Position numbers and translations under genes: made by a program
Source: Bradyrhizobium sp. CCBAU 53351
GTDB lineage: Bacteria > Pseudomonadota > Alphaproteobacteria > Rhizobiales > Xanthobacteraceae
DNA length: 64,000 bases
NCBI RefSeq assembly: GCF_015291745.1
Contig: NZ_CP030059.1
Coordinates: 5,297,501-5,361,500 of the forward strand
Direction: 5' to 3'
The notes under the pieces: model-generated
Told to the model about the DNA's origin: nothing
Databases searched by the model: none
The model's input: only the letters and a program-made list of their open reading frames with translations
Shown: one piece after another, positions 37,141 to 45,835 of the stretch
How the letters are laid out: every line of letters starts with the position of its first letter
How positions within the stretch are numbered: position 1 is the first letter of the stretch

Positions 37141-37450
37141 TCCGGATCGATGCTCAGGCCTCTATTCGGGGTCGCCTCGGTGTAGCTTTCAGTAATTCGC
37201 TGATATACGTAACCGGTGGCGCGGCCTGGGCTGATATGAATCACACCTACGTGCTCGCGAACGCTCTGTTGAGACGGTCTCCACCACCCGTACCGGCTGG
37301 ACGGGCGGCGCAGGCTTGGAATACGGCTTCACCCCATGGAATACCGGTTCATGCTCGTACGAGAAGCCGGGGAACGCGACGGTCGAGTTGTTCCGGAAGG
37401 TGCCGAAACCGGTGTAGCGATATTCAACACGGGCCGACCAGTTGGCTTTT
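37141..37450 (+). pseudogene. Omp31-type porin remnant with inverted tail
   Basis: On the plus strand 37141-37337 reads RIDAQASIRGRLGVAFSN, then IYVTGGAAWADMNHTYV and, after one frame change near 37275, TGWTGGAGLEYGFTP, the usual end of Omp31-like porins. The next expected residues (NWSARVEYRYTGFGTF) are found instead on the minus strand at about 37345-37450, so the last 100 bases appear inverted. A start and C-terminal strand are missing. It differs from the intact porin at 38961-39830, so it derives from another paralogue. Confidence 0.75.
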
Positions 37451-37513
37451 GAGCTGCTAATTGATTGCGTCTTTTTGTTTTTCTGGTAGCGAGCAGTCCC
37501 GACGGCAAAGCAA

Positions 37514-37999
37514 ATGATTTTGAGCACGCATGCAATCGTCGGTGGCGCGATCGCCAGCCTATTTCCGTTTCACCCAGCGGCCGCGGCATTCGCTGGTTTC
37601 GCTAGCCATTTTGTAATTGATGCAATCCCGCACTGGGACTATCCCCTTCGCTCGATAAGTCTGGGCAAAGGTGCTACCAATCGTCGCCTGTCCTTTAGCA
37701 CCGCGACGCTGACGGATTTCGCAATCATCGGCTTTGATGCATGTGCTGGACTCGGCCTTGCCCTTTGGATTTTTGCAGCGGAAGAATCATTTTGGACGGT
37801 TGTGATCGGTGCATTCGCGGCGATGTTGCCAGACGCATTGCAGTTTCTGCACACGCTCTACCCGCGCGGCTTACTTCATGCTCTCCAACGCTTTCATTGG
37901 TGGATACACTCTAAGCGCGCGTTGAAGGGATTGTTTGGCGTGGGTTCGCAACTTGCCTTTGCTGGAATGATTGCTGCACTTGCGAGAAGCTTCCATTGA
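37514..37999 (+). CDS. Small integral membrane protein, DUF457/YdjM-like
   Basis: 161 residues with about four hydrophobic segments. HAIVGGAIASLFP and ASHFVIDAIPHWDYPL near the N-terminus, and LPDALQFLHTLYP later, resemble the metal-ligand (His/Asp) motifs of the YdjM/DUF457 group of membrane-bound metal-dependent hydrolases. It is shorter than some members. No operon partners are close; it follows the porin remnant. Function unknown. Confidence 0.65.
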   Translation: MILSTHAIVGGAIASLFPFHPAAAAFAGFASHFVIDAIPHWDYPLRSISLGKGATNRRLSFSTATLTDFAIIGFDACAGLGLALWIFAAEESFWTVVIGAFAAMLPDALQFLHTLYPRGLLHALQRFHWWIHSKRALKGLFGVGSQLAFAGMIAALARSFH

Positions 38000-38960
38000 A
38001 TCCAGCGAGAACTGGCAGTCGCGGTACCCAACGAAGAGTTCAGGTTCCCTCAGATTTTAGCGGACGACGCTTTGTTTACCTTTCAGATCCCGGTCAAAGT
38101 AGACCGGTCTGCTCGATCCTTAGTGAGACTGCGAACTCATCAGGCAGAAGCGCGCTGGCTGTCTCGACAGCGATGCGCGGTGGGAGTCCTCGGCATGTCA
38201 TTGAGGAAGGGCGAAGTAAGACCACCTCATTCCTCTGACCAGCTTATTATCCGTTTAGTTGCGAGACCGAGAAATTGATGTCGAGGCGTCGGAATAACAC
38301 GGGGGAAATTGACCGCCTGCTAGCATCCCAATAGCCTCGCCCAAATGCTACCTTTCAGTCAAAACAATCGACAGCATGGATAGCCAGAATTTTCGTATAC
38401 GGCCTGCCCGGTGTGTCGGTCCGTCTACCAACGTTGCATCGAGCCTGTGGAACGGCAGAGACAGGGCACTTTCGATGCAACAAGTGCAGCGAGATCATCG
38501 CGCAGTAGCATACGCCGTACCGGTCTACACCAAATGTGACCAGGCGGCTGCACCTTCGGCGAAGTCCCTCCAGCCTGCTCGCAACACAAAGCTCAAGTTT
38601 GCCGAGATCATAGCTGGCGAGATATGCGAACCAAGAAACGAGTTGTATGCCAAAGCCCGGTTAGGCATTTGTCCGCTCATGAAAATTGAATGTCTCCACG
38701 ACAAAATCCAGACCATGCACTAACAGCGCGGCCGAAGCGGCGCGTCAGCGGCGGTCGAAACGATCGCCAACCCTGGGGGCACCACAGCGAAGTCCTCTTA
38801 AGGCTTCGAATCGTTGCCAGAACAATGGAATCCGGCAAGCAGACTGACGAGGTGCTAACGAATCACAAGCTTAGGGACGCGAAATTGGCATGCGCCCCGC
38901 TCGGTAGCGACGATGCCCGATAGAATTGCCGAGCATTCAAGGCAGTTCGCGCTGGCCAGT
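38000..38960. other. Gene-poor stretch of about 960 bases
   Basis: Located between the DUF457-like gene and the convergent porin gene. The longest open frame (38376-38723, plus, 115 codons) has no recognisable motif, no clear ribosome-binding site and mixed codon use, so I do not call it. Composition is lower in GC than the metabolic genes to the right. No tRNA, terminator or repeat was recognised. Confidence 0.45.
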
Positions 38961-39830
38961 TCAGTATTTTGCAACAACGGGCGTCGAAGTGAACGCATAG
39001 TTGAAGCCGGCCCGCAGCACGTGATCGTGGAAGCTGACGTCCGCCTGATTGGCGGTTCCCGCGAAGTATGTCTTGGTCCCAAAATCCATGTAGAGGTATT
39101 CGAGTTTGGCCGACCAATTCCGGGTGAACTTGCGTTCGGCACCTGCGCCAATGGTCCAGCCCAGTCGCGTATCAGTGGTACTCACCCCCGCCCCGATCGG
39201 AAAGTTGAACGCACCGAGTGGAGTTGTGCCACCGAGACCCGGTCCGAAGACCTGGATACCAAGGGTGGTCGCGGAAGAATATTTGAACTCGCCGATAGCG
39301 AGACCGCCCGTCGCATACCAAAGCGTCTGCGGATCCGATAAGCCGCCGACGCGCCCGCGGAACGTTGCGAACCACTGCAAGTCGTAAGAGAGATTCCCGG
39401 TCAATGTTGCAATTGAATTGAAATCCGTACCGCCGGGGATGCCGACGATGTTCGAACCGTAACGCGCGCTCGTCGTAGTTACCGTCCGTGACCACCGCTC
39501 GCCCGTTGCCTGAATGTCGCCCTCGAGGCCGACGACCCATTTCGGATCGACCTGCCAATTGTACCCCAGTTGACCGCCGGCCAGCCAACCATCGACGTTC
39601 CGGCCAAACGCACCGAATTGCGTGGCCGGGAATGGCAGTGCGATCGGCGCGATAGTTGTGTCCGCGCGGCCCCAGCTGTATCCGGCGTTCAATCCGGCAT
39701 AGAAGCCTGTCCAGCTCCAGACCGGATCGACGACCGGCGGCGCTTTCACATACGGCTTGGCCGCCAGATCGGCAGCCATCGCGTTCGTCGCGAGCAGCGA
39801 GAGCGCAGCTGTCACCACAATCAGCTTCAT
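38961..39830 (-). CDS. Outer-membrane porin, Omp31/Omp25-like beta-barrel
   Basis: 289 residues. ATG 39830 is preferred over one six codons upstream because AGGGGG sits just before it and it begins a signal peptide (MKLIVVTAALSLLATNAMA, cut before ADLAAKP). The mature part has the family phrases WTGFYAGLNAGYSWG, GGQLGYNWQ, TRLGWTIGAGAERKF and NWSAKLEYLYMDFG, the repeated strands of an eight-stranded barrel in the outer membrane. It stands alone. The last residues (TPVVAKY) end in an aromatic, as required by the barrel assembly machinery. Confidence 0.92.
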   Translation of the reverse strand: MKLIVVTAALSLLATNAMAADLAAKPYVKAPPVVDPVWSWTGFYAGLNAGYSWGRADTTIAPIALPFPATQFGAFGRNVDGWLAGGQLGYNWQVDPKWVVGLEGDIQATGERWSRTVTTTSARYGSNIVGIPGGTDFNSIATLTGNLSYDLQWFATFRGRVGGLSDPQTLWYATGGLAIGEFKYSSATTLGIQVFGPGLGGTTPLGAFNFPIGAGVSTTDTRLGWTIGAGAERKFTRNWSAKLEYLYMDFGTKTYFAGTANQADVSFHDHVLRAGFNYAFTSTPVVAKY

Positions 39831-39981
39831 GAATTCCCCCTGCGACAAAAATAAAAATCTGGCCGCAGCGTAACCCCGAACCTAGACCTCGGCTGTCGCA
39901 GGGCGGCAACATCCAGAAACAATCACAAGGCGTCAGCGCCTGGACTACGGCGACACAGAAAATCTAAGACGCTGATTCCAT

Positions 39982-41508
39982 TCAATTTTTTATTGTGCCG
40001 CGGTTGTGCCCCGCCCCAGTCCAACCGAGACGGCCGAGCAAACCGTCGATCACGGGCCAGAACAGCAGCACGATCGCCAGGGTCGTGATCGAGCCGACCA
40101 GGCCATTCGACCAGAACACCTTCAGCGTCCCGCCGGAGCCGATCATCGACAGGCGGAAGGCATCCTCGGCGCGGTTGCCGAGCACGAGCGCGAGGGTGAA
40201 CGGCGCCAGGGGAATGCCGATCTTCTTGAAGACGTAGCCGACGATACCGAAGCCGAGCATCAGCCAGATGTCGAACATCGCGTTCTGGATCGCGTAGGCG
40301 CCGATCGCGCAGGACACCACGATCATCGGCGCAACGGCGGCGAACGGCACGCGCAGGATCGAGGCGAAGATCGGCACCGTCGTCAGCACCAGCACGAGGC
40401 CGACGACGTTGCCGAGATACATCGAGGCGATCAGGCCCCAGACGAAGTCCTTGTGCTCGACGAACAGCAGCGGCCCCGGGTTGAGCCCCCACACCATCAG
40501 CCCGCCGAGCAGGATCGCCGCGGTGCCCGAGCCTGGAATGCCGAGCGCCAGCATCGGCAACAGCGCGGAGGTCCCGGAGGCATGCGCCGCCGTCTCCGGC
40601 GCGAACACGCCCTCGATGCGGCCCTTGCCGAAGCTCTCGGGATCCTTGGCGAAACGTTTTGCCAAATTGTAGCCCATGAAGGAGGCCGCGATCGCGCCGC
40701 CCGGGGTGATGCCGAGCCAGCAGCCGATGAAGGAGGAGCGCAGCAGCGTCACCCAGTATTTCGGCAGGTCCTTCCAGACGCTGAGCACGACGCGCAGCGA
40801 AATGCTCGCCGCATGCCCGCGCAGCGCCAGCCGCTCCTCCATCGTCAGCAGGATCTCGCTGATGCCGAACAGGCCGATGACGGCGACCAGGAAGTTGATG
40901 CCGCGAAGCAGCTCCGGCGAGCCGAAGGTCATGCGCAGATTGCCCGACACGGTATCCATGCCGATGCCGGCGAGCAGCAGCCCCAGCGACATCGAGATGA
41001 CCGTCTTGTGCTTGGCCTCGCGTCCCAATCCGACAAAGGAGCAGAAGGTGAGCAGATACACCGCGAAGAACTCGGGCGGGCCGAATTTCAGCGCAAAGGA
41101 CGAGATCATCGGCGCAAGGAAGGTGATCAGCAGCACCGCAACCAGCGAGCCGATGAAGGAGGAGGTGAACGCCGCGGTCAGCGCCTCCGCCGCCCTGCCC
41201 TGCTGCGCCATCGGATAGCCGTCGAACGTGGTCGCGACGGACCAGGCTTCGCCGGGAATGTTGAACAGGATCGAGGTGATCGCACCGCCGAACAGCGCGC
41301 CCCAATAGATGCAGGACAGCATCACGATCGCCGAGGTCGGATCCATCGTGAAGGTGAGCGGCAGCAGGATCGCAACGCCGTTGGGGCCGCCGAGGCCCGG
41401 CAGGACGCCGACGAAGATGCCGAGCACCAGCCCGACCATCATCAGCAGGACCGTCTTCCACGTCAGCAGGACGGCAAAACCGTGAAGCAGGAGACCAAAA
41501 GCTTCCAT
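39982..41508 (-). CDS. tctA: Tripartite tricarboxylate transporter, large permease TctA
   Basis: 508 residues, about twelve membrane helices. The conserved loop GIFVGVLPGLGGPNGVAILL, GITPGGAIAASFMGYNLAK and LALGIPGSGTAAILLGGLM are TctA hallmarks. It moves a carboxylate, coupled to an ion gradient, from the periplasmic binding protein TctC into the cell. It follows tctB by 12 bases on the minus strand, and tctC lies 168 bases upstream beyond a hairpin-forming repeat. The carboxylate is not known; citrate, terephthalate and others are possible in the family. Confidence 0.95.
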   Translation of the reverse strand: MEAFGLLLHGFAVLLTWKTVLLMMVGLVLGIFVGVLPGLGGPNGVAILLPLTFTMDPTSAIVMLSCIYWGALFGGAITSILFNIPGEAWSVATTFDGYPMAQQGRAAEALTAAFTSSFIGSLVAVLLITFLAPMISSFALKFGPPEFFAVYLLTFCSFVGLGREAKHKTVISMSLGLLLAGIGMDTVSGNLRMTFGSPELLRGINFLVAVIGLFGISEILLTMEERLALRGHAASISLRVVLSVWKDLPKYWVTLLRSSFIGCWLGITPGGAIAASFMGYNLAKRFAKDPESFGKGRIEGVFAPETAAHASGTSALLPMLALGIPGSGTAAILLGGLMVWGLNPGPLLFVEHKDFVWGLIASMYLGNVVGLVLVLTTVPIFASILRVPFAAVAPMIVVSCAIGAYAIQNAMFDIWLMLGFGIVGYVFKKIGIPLAPFTLALVLGNRAEDAFRLSMIGSGGTLKVFWSNGLVGSITTLAIVLLFWPVIDGLLGRLGWTGAGHNRGTIKN

Positions 41509-41520
41509 CGCGAATTCCGC

Positions 41521-42063
41521 CTAGCGGCCGAGGGCCGCTTCGAGCGGCCCTTTCGGCATGATGACGTCGAAGGCGATGTCGAAGGTGACGAACATGATCG
41601 CCGTGAAGAAGAAGGCTGTGAGCAGCGACTTCCACAGCGCGATCTTGCCGACGAAGCGCATGAAGCCCGCGATCAGGAGGAAGCTCGCGACATAGAGGCC
41701 GAGGAACTGCGTCAGCAGGCAGAACAGCAGCGTCGGCAAGAACACCGCCAGCACGCGGCGGCCTTGCGCGCGCGTGACGAAACTTCCGGACGAGGCACGC
41801 CGCGCCAGCAGCGCGACGACGAGGCCATAGAGGCTGCCGCCCCCGAGGATGACCGAGAGATAGAACGGGAAATAGCCGGGCTCGGGCCCGGTCGCATCCC
41901 AGGACGCGCCGGTGCGCCAATTGTCGGTGCCGAGCGTGACGGCCAGCGCGAGCAGCAGGAGACAGACGACGATCTCGACCGTGCCGGAGGACACGACCGA
42001 GGGCGAGTCGTCTTCAGGCGCGGTCGGATCGTCGACGACGATTTCTAGATCGGTTTGGGACAT
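41521..42063 (-). CDS. tctB: Tripartite tricarboxylate transporter, small permease TctB
   Basis: 180 residues with four hydrophobic helices. The paired FLPTLLFCLLTQFLGLYVASF and SLLTAFFFTAIMFVTFDIAF segments are typical. The N-terminus is acidic (TDLEIVVDDPTAPEDDSP). It pairs with TctA in the inner membrane. It is separated from tctA by 12 bases and from tctC by a long palindromic repeat, which may uncouple binding-protein and permease levels. Confidence 0.88.
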   Translation of the reverse strand: MSQTDLEIVVDDPTAPEDDSPSVVSSGTVEIVVCLLLLALAVTLGTDNWRTGASWDATGPEPGYFPFYLSVILGGGSLYGLVVALLARRASSGSFVTRAQGRRVLAVFLPTLLFCLLTQFLGLYVASFLLIAGFMRFVGKIALWKSLLTAFFFTAIMFVTFDIAFDVIMPKGPLEAALGR

Positions 42064-42092
42064 GAGCTCTGGTGCACGTCTGGGAATTGTTA

Positions 42093-42215
42093 ACCTCTCC
42101 CCGTTCTTACGGGGAGAGGTCGGCGCGAAGCGCCGGGTGAGGGGCTCTCTCCACGGCTAGACTCGTGGAGAGAACCCCTCACCCCGTGCCCTCTCCCCGT
42201 AAGAACGGGAAGAGG
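42093..42215. repeat. Nested palindromic intergenic element between tctC and tctB
   Basis: Outer arms CTCTCCCCGTTCTTACGGGG and its near reverse complement (CCCCGTAAGAACGGGAAGAG) enclose an inner hairpin GGGTGAGGGG...CCCCTCACCC and GTGGAGAG/CTCTCCAC. The left arm is itself palindromic. This is the style of dispersed intergenic palindromes common in Bradyrhizobium. Between tctC and tctB it could stabilise the tctC transcript or partly stop transcription. Confidence 0.85.
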
Positions 42216-42231
42216 GAGAAGAGAGAGCCAG

Positions 42232-43218
42232 CTACTTCGCGACGAACCCGGCTTCGGTCATCAGCGACTTGTTCTGCGCGTCATCCTCCTCGAGGAACTG
42301 CACCATGTCCTTGCCGGTGAGGAAGATCGGCTTCAGCGCCTGCTTCTCCATGTATTCCTTGTACTCCGCGGTCTGCGTCACCTTGTGGAAGAGATCGACG
42401 TAGAACGCCTGCTGCTCGGCCGTGACCTTGCCGGGCAGGAACATCGCGCGCAGCATCAGATATTGCACGTCGACGCCCTCCTCCTTGCAGGTCGGGATGT
42501 CGGCCCAGGACTGGGTCTCGGTCACCTTGGTGGTGTAGGAGATGCGCTCCTTGTCGAACACGCAGAGCGGACGCACCTGGCCCGCGCGCCAGACTTCGAG
42601 ATTTTCGGATGGGTTGTTGACGTTGGCCTCGGTGTGGTTGCCGACCAGCTGGGTTGCGGCCTCGCCGCCGGACTTGTAGGGCAGATAGGAGAACTTCGCG
42701 CCGGTCTTCTGCTCGAGGAACACGGTCAGCACGTGGTCCTCGCGCTTCGAGCCGGTGCCGCCCATCTTGAACGGCGCGCTCGCGGCCTTCGCCGCCGCGA
42801 CGAACTCCTTCACCGTCTTGGGCCCCGCGCTGTTGTCCCACAGCACGAACTGGTCGAGCGCGACCACCGAAACCGGGGTCAGCTCACGCCAGTTGAACGG
42901 GATCTTCGCCGACAGCGGCAGCATGTAGATCAACGAATAGGCGATCAGCACCTTGTTCGGATCGCCCTCGCTGGACTTCATGTACATTAGCGCTTCCGCA
43001 CCCGAGGCGCCGCCCTTGAGCGAGACGACGACCGGCTGCTTCATCAGATTGTTCTTCTGGATCGCGGCTTGCATCATCCGCGCCATCTGGTCCGAGGCGC
43101 CGCCCGCGCCGGCCGCCACCACGATCTCGACCGGCTTTGCCGGCTCCCAGCCGGCAAAGGCCGGCGTGCCGCACAGCGCGGCCGTCAGTGCCAGCGCGGC
43201 CTTCATTCCATGTCCCAC
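42232..43218 (-). CDS. tctC: Tripartite tricarboxylate transporter substrate-binding protein TctC (Bug family)
   Basis: About 328 residues. GTG 43218 is chosen because GGGGAG sits 7 bases upstream; ATG 43206 is the alternative, and a TTG at 43233 is less likely. A signal peptide (MKAALALTAALCGTPAFA) precedes WEPAKPVEIVVAAGAGGASDQ, a variant of the Bug motif. SLKGGASGAEALMYM and KMGGTGSKREDHVL are further family-like stretches. It binds a carboxylate in the periplasm for TctAB. It is the first gene of the tctCBA operon. Confidence 0.92.
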   Translation of the reverse strand: MGHGMKAALALTAALCGTPAFAGWEPAKPVEIVVAAGAGGASDQMARMMQAAIQKNNLMKQPVVVSLKGGASGAEALMYMKSSEGDPNKVLIAYSLIYMLPLSAKIPFNWRELTPVSVVALDQFVLWDNSAGPKTVKEFVAAAKAASAPFKMGGTGSKREDHVLTVFLEQKTGAKFSYLPYKSGGEAATQLVGNHTEANVNNPSENLEVWRAGQVRPLCVFDKERISYTTKVTETQSWADIPTCKEEGVDVQYLMLRAMFLPGKVTAEQQAFYVDLFHKVTQTAEYKEYMEKQALKPIFLTGKDMVQFLEEDDAQNKSLMTEAGFVAK

Positions 43219-43523
43219 GAGCGTGCTCCCCAAGTTCTTGCCTATGTTCTTGTTCGGATTGGAAATTCTGAAGATGAATTCAGAGCCATTGTGCGGGCGA
43301 ATACGATTGAGTTCAAGCCGTCCGACGTCATCCCCTTTATGACTTTGGAATGAGACCAGGCCGCGGAACGAGACAAAGTTGCATAGTCAGGTTAGAAGCC
43401 ACGGGCCTGGTGAGCCCGGAGAGCAAGACCAGGGGCCTTGATCGGATTCAGAAATGCCCCAGTCCCAGGCGCTTCGGTAAGTCGGCTTCATGATGAGTCG
43501 GAGAAGTTGAGAGTTGCGAATTG

Positions 43524-43877
43524 ATGCCGCGCCTGCTCTACATCAACGAAAAATTTGGCCATGACGCGACGATCATCCTCGAGAGCGGCGACGCCTGTTG
43601 GGTCTCCGTCGGCAAGAGGGGCGTCTTGGTGCGTTCGCACGGGCACAGCTTTTGGGGCGGCCTATTGGGAAGCCTGTTCGGCCCGAAGCTTTATCAGGAA
43701 CGGAATATCTACCAGGCCCTGAATGTTGCCCAAGCTCTCGCGGCGAAGTTTCGGCCGGTTCCACAAATTAAGTGCAAGGACATGATGCTGAGAGCATTCT
43801 GCACGGCGGCCTGGCAGTGCTCTTCACCCGAGTTGGTTAAAGCTGTATTGAATGATCCGGCGTTGCTTGCGGCGTAA
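43524..43877 (+). CDS. Small hypothetical protein
   Basis: 117 residues from ATG 43524. No family is recognised. The N-terminal 60 residues look like a compact beta-rich domain (RLLYINEKFGHDATIILESG, VSVGKRGVLVRSHGHSFWGG) followed by helices (YQALNVAQALAAKFR). It has no signal peptide or membrane helix, apart from a short GGLLGSLFG segment. It lies in a patch of orphan genes between the tct operon and the P63C remnant. Coding character is fair but the start is uncertain. Confidence 0.55.
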   Translation: MPRLLYINEKFGHDATIILESGDACWVSVGKRGVLVRSHGHSFWGGLLGSLFGPKLYQERNIYQALNVAQALAAKFRPVPQIKCKDMMLRAFCTAAWQCSSPELVKAVLNDPALLAA

Positions 43878-43951
43878 CTTGCTGCGCTTGCCGGACTCAT
43901 TTTGCTTCCATTTCGCCTTGCTATTTTCTGAGTCAACCATATTCCTGAAAT

Positions 43952-44625
43952 ATGAATACGCGTAAAAAAGTCATTTTGGACCACGTCCACGAGCGGCGGA
44001 GAACGCGTTGGAAGGTGCAATGGGGAGTTCCTGCCCGAGCTGCTGGGGGAACTGCAAGGGCAGCCGCGCTATCAGGTGACGAGCGACGGGAGATTGCGCG
44101 GAAGGCCGCCGAGGCCCGTTGGGCGAGACATTTGCCACAGGCAACTCATCAAGGCGTCCTTCGATCTGGGGACATCGAAATCGAAGTTGCTATCCTTGAA
44201 GACGGACAGCGTGTGATTACTCAAAGCGGCTTCATGGTGGGTCTTGGTCGCATTCGTCCGCCTAAAGGACGTCGATATTACAAGAGCGGCGCCAGTCTTC
44301 CTGCTTTTTTGACAGTGCAGAATCTAGTCCCCTTTATTGGCGAAGATCTTGTTACGGCAGCCCATCAGATCGAGTTCCGCACAAAATCGGGCGTCAAGGC
44401 GTTCGGGTACACGCCACAATTCCTCTCAGAGGTCTGTAGTATCTTTGCGCGCGCCCAACATGCTGGAGTCCTGAAGGCCGATCAGCACAAGATTGCCAAC
44501 CGCGCCCAAACTATCGCCGAGCAGCTGGAACACTCATCCACTTGCGTCTGATAGATGAAGCGACAAGTTACCAAGAATGTCGCGAGACACAGACGCGGCG
44601 CAATCCTTATCGGTGTGAGGAATGA
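43952..44625 (+). pseudogene. Truncated P63C-domain (phage-associated) protein
   Basis: The first 199 residues match the family's pattern: SGDERREIARKAAEARWA, then SGDIEIEVAILEDGQRVITQ and EFRTKSGVKAFGYTPQFLSEVC. The frame then stops at 44551, but the family continues (HLRLIDEATSYQE) in the next frame from about 44535, and this ends after 25 or so codons at 44623. Both a frame change and loss of the C-terminal half are therefore seen. P63C proteins are linked to phages and mobile regions; their role is unknown. Confidence 0.75.
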
Positions 44626-44750
44626 ATATTAGGCTCCTCCACGTGTTCGTTTAGCGATATCAAGCTAGGAGCCGGCTTATCAGCGCCGAGCCAGAGGATG
44701 ATTGGGCGAGCTGGAAAGGCGAGGTATTCGCTGCGGTTTAGGGACTACGC

Positions 44751-44996
44751 ATGAGCTTCCTTCAGGGTGCCCTGCTTGTCTTAATGCTGATCGGCGCTGG
44801 TCCAACCGTGTTCGCCAAGGGCGTGCCGGAGGATCCAAAACCTCAATCGCAATGCCTTGTGAATGCCTCTGAATTGCCCCCGGGAACGCCAAAGGTCATG
44901 TGCCCAACTCGCAGCTCGCCGGGAAGCTTTTGCGCCTGCCCCAGATTCACGAAGGACGGCAAGGCAGACGGATACTTCGTTGGGACGGCAAGATAG
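44751..44996 (+). CDS. Small exported cysteine-containing protein
   Basis: 81 residues. MSFLQGALLVLMLIGAGPTVFA is a plausible signal peptide (cut before KGVPEDP), and AGGGA lies about ten bases upstream of the ATG. The mature part has four cysteines (QCLVNAS, VMCPT, FCACPRF) that could pair in the periplasm. No family recognised. It is orphaned between the P63C remnant and the convergent enoyl-CoA hydratase gene. Confidence 0.5.
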   Translation: MSFLQGALLVLMLIGAGPTVFAKGVPEDPKPQSQCLVNASELPPGTPKVMCPTRSSPGSFCACPRFTKDGKADGYFVGTAR

Positions 44997-45013
44997 CCAC
45001 CCGTCCGGTCGGG

Positions 45014-45811
45014 CTACTTGCCCTTCCAGACGGGTGCGCGCTTGTTGAGGAAGGCGTCCATGCCCTCGCGGAAATCGTCGCTCATATAGGCCTTGAGGAT
45101 CAGGTCCTCGCCCTCTTCGCGCGACAGCGTGCGGCGGATGCGGCGCACGGCTTCCTTGGTCGCTTCCAGCGTGAGCGGGGCGTGGCTCGCCACGAGCTTT
45201 GCGGTCTCGTCGGCGCGGCGCTGCAGGGTCTCGACATCAGGGACGATCTCGTTGAGCAGGCCGAGCGACAGGGCCTCCTGCGCCTCGACCAGGCGCGCCT
45301 TGAAAATCAGATCCTTGGTGCGGGCAGGCCCGACCAGCGCGACGACACGGCTGATGTTCGACATCGACAGGCAGTTGCCGAGCGTGCGCGCGATCGGAAA
45401 GCCCATCCGCGTCGTCTCGGTGCCGATGCGCAAGTCGCAGCAGGCTGCGATCCCGGCGCCACCGCCGGTGCAGGCCCCGGCGATGGCCGCGATCACGGGC
45501 ACGCGGCACTGCTCGAGCGTGCCGAGCACGCGGTCGATGCGTGCCTCGTAGTCGAGTGCGTCCTGTGCGGTCTTGAACGCACGGAACTGGGAAATGTCGG
45601 TGCCGGAGGCGAACGCCTTGTCGCCGGCCCCGGTCAGGATCAGCGCCTTGATCGAACGGTCGGCGTTGATCTCAAGGCAGATCTCCGCCATGCGGTCATA
45701 CATGGCGAAGGTCATGGCGTTGCGCGCCTGGGGGCGGTTGAAGGTGATCCGCGCGATGCCGTCCGTGACGGAGTAGAGCAGGTCTTCGTTCGTGGTCGTC
45801 GGTGCGTTCAT
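45014..45811 (-). CDS. Enoyl-CoA hydratase/isomerase family protein
   Basis: 265 residues of crotonase fold. ALILTGAGDKAFASGTDISQF and IAAIAGACTGGGAGIAACCD form the oxyanion-hole region; FNRPQARNAMTF is the usual N-terminal motif. The position of the second catalytic Glu seems replaced (LGNCLSMSNISR where GGTQRL-like text is common), so the reaction may be isomerisation, hydrolysis or another variant rather than simple hydration. It ends the minus-strand run with the aminotransferase gene, 24 bases downstream of it. Confidence 0.88.
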   Translation of the reverse strand: MNAPTTTNEDLLYSVTDGIARITFNRPQARNAMTFAMYDRMAEICLEINADRSIKALILTGAGDKAFASGTDISQFRAFKTAQDALDYEARIDRVLGTLEQCRVPVIAAIAGACTGGGAGIAACCDLRIGTETTRMGFPIARTLGNCLSMSNISRVVALVGPARTKDLIFKARLVEAQEALSLGLLNEIVPDVETLQRRADETAKLVASHAPLTLEATKEAVRRIRRTLSREEGEDLILKAYMSDDFREGMDAFLNKRAPVWKGK

Positions 45812-45835
45812 CGCGCGCTCACTTTCAAGGTTAGT

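Noticed and set aside
38376..38723. 115-codon plus-strand open frame in the gene-poor stretch
   Set aside because: No motif, no ribosome-binding site and mixed codon use; cannot be told from chance.
40006..42048. Long open frame on the plus strand opposite tctA and tctB
   Set aside because: Its translation is rich in Arg, Asp, Glu, His and Gln in a way typical of the reverse of GC-rich membrane-protein genes; no domain is visible, while the opposite strand has clear TctA/TctB motifs.
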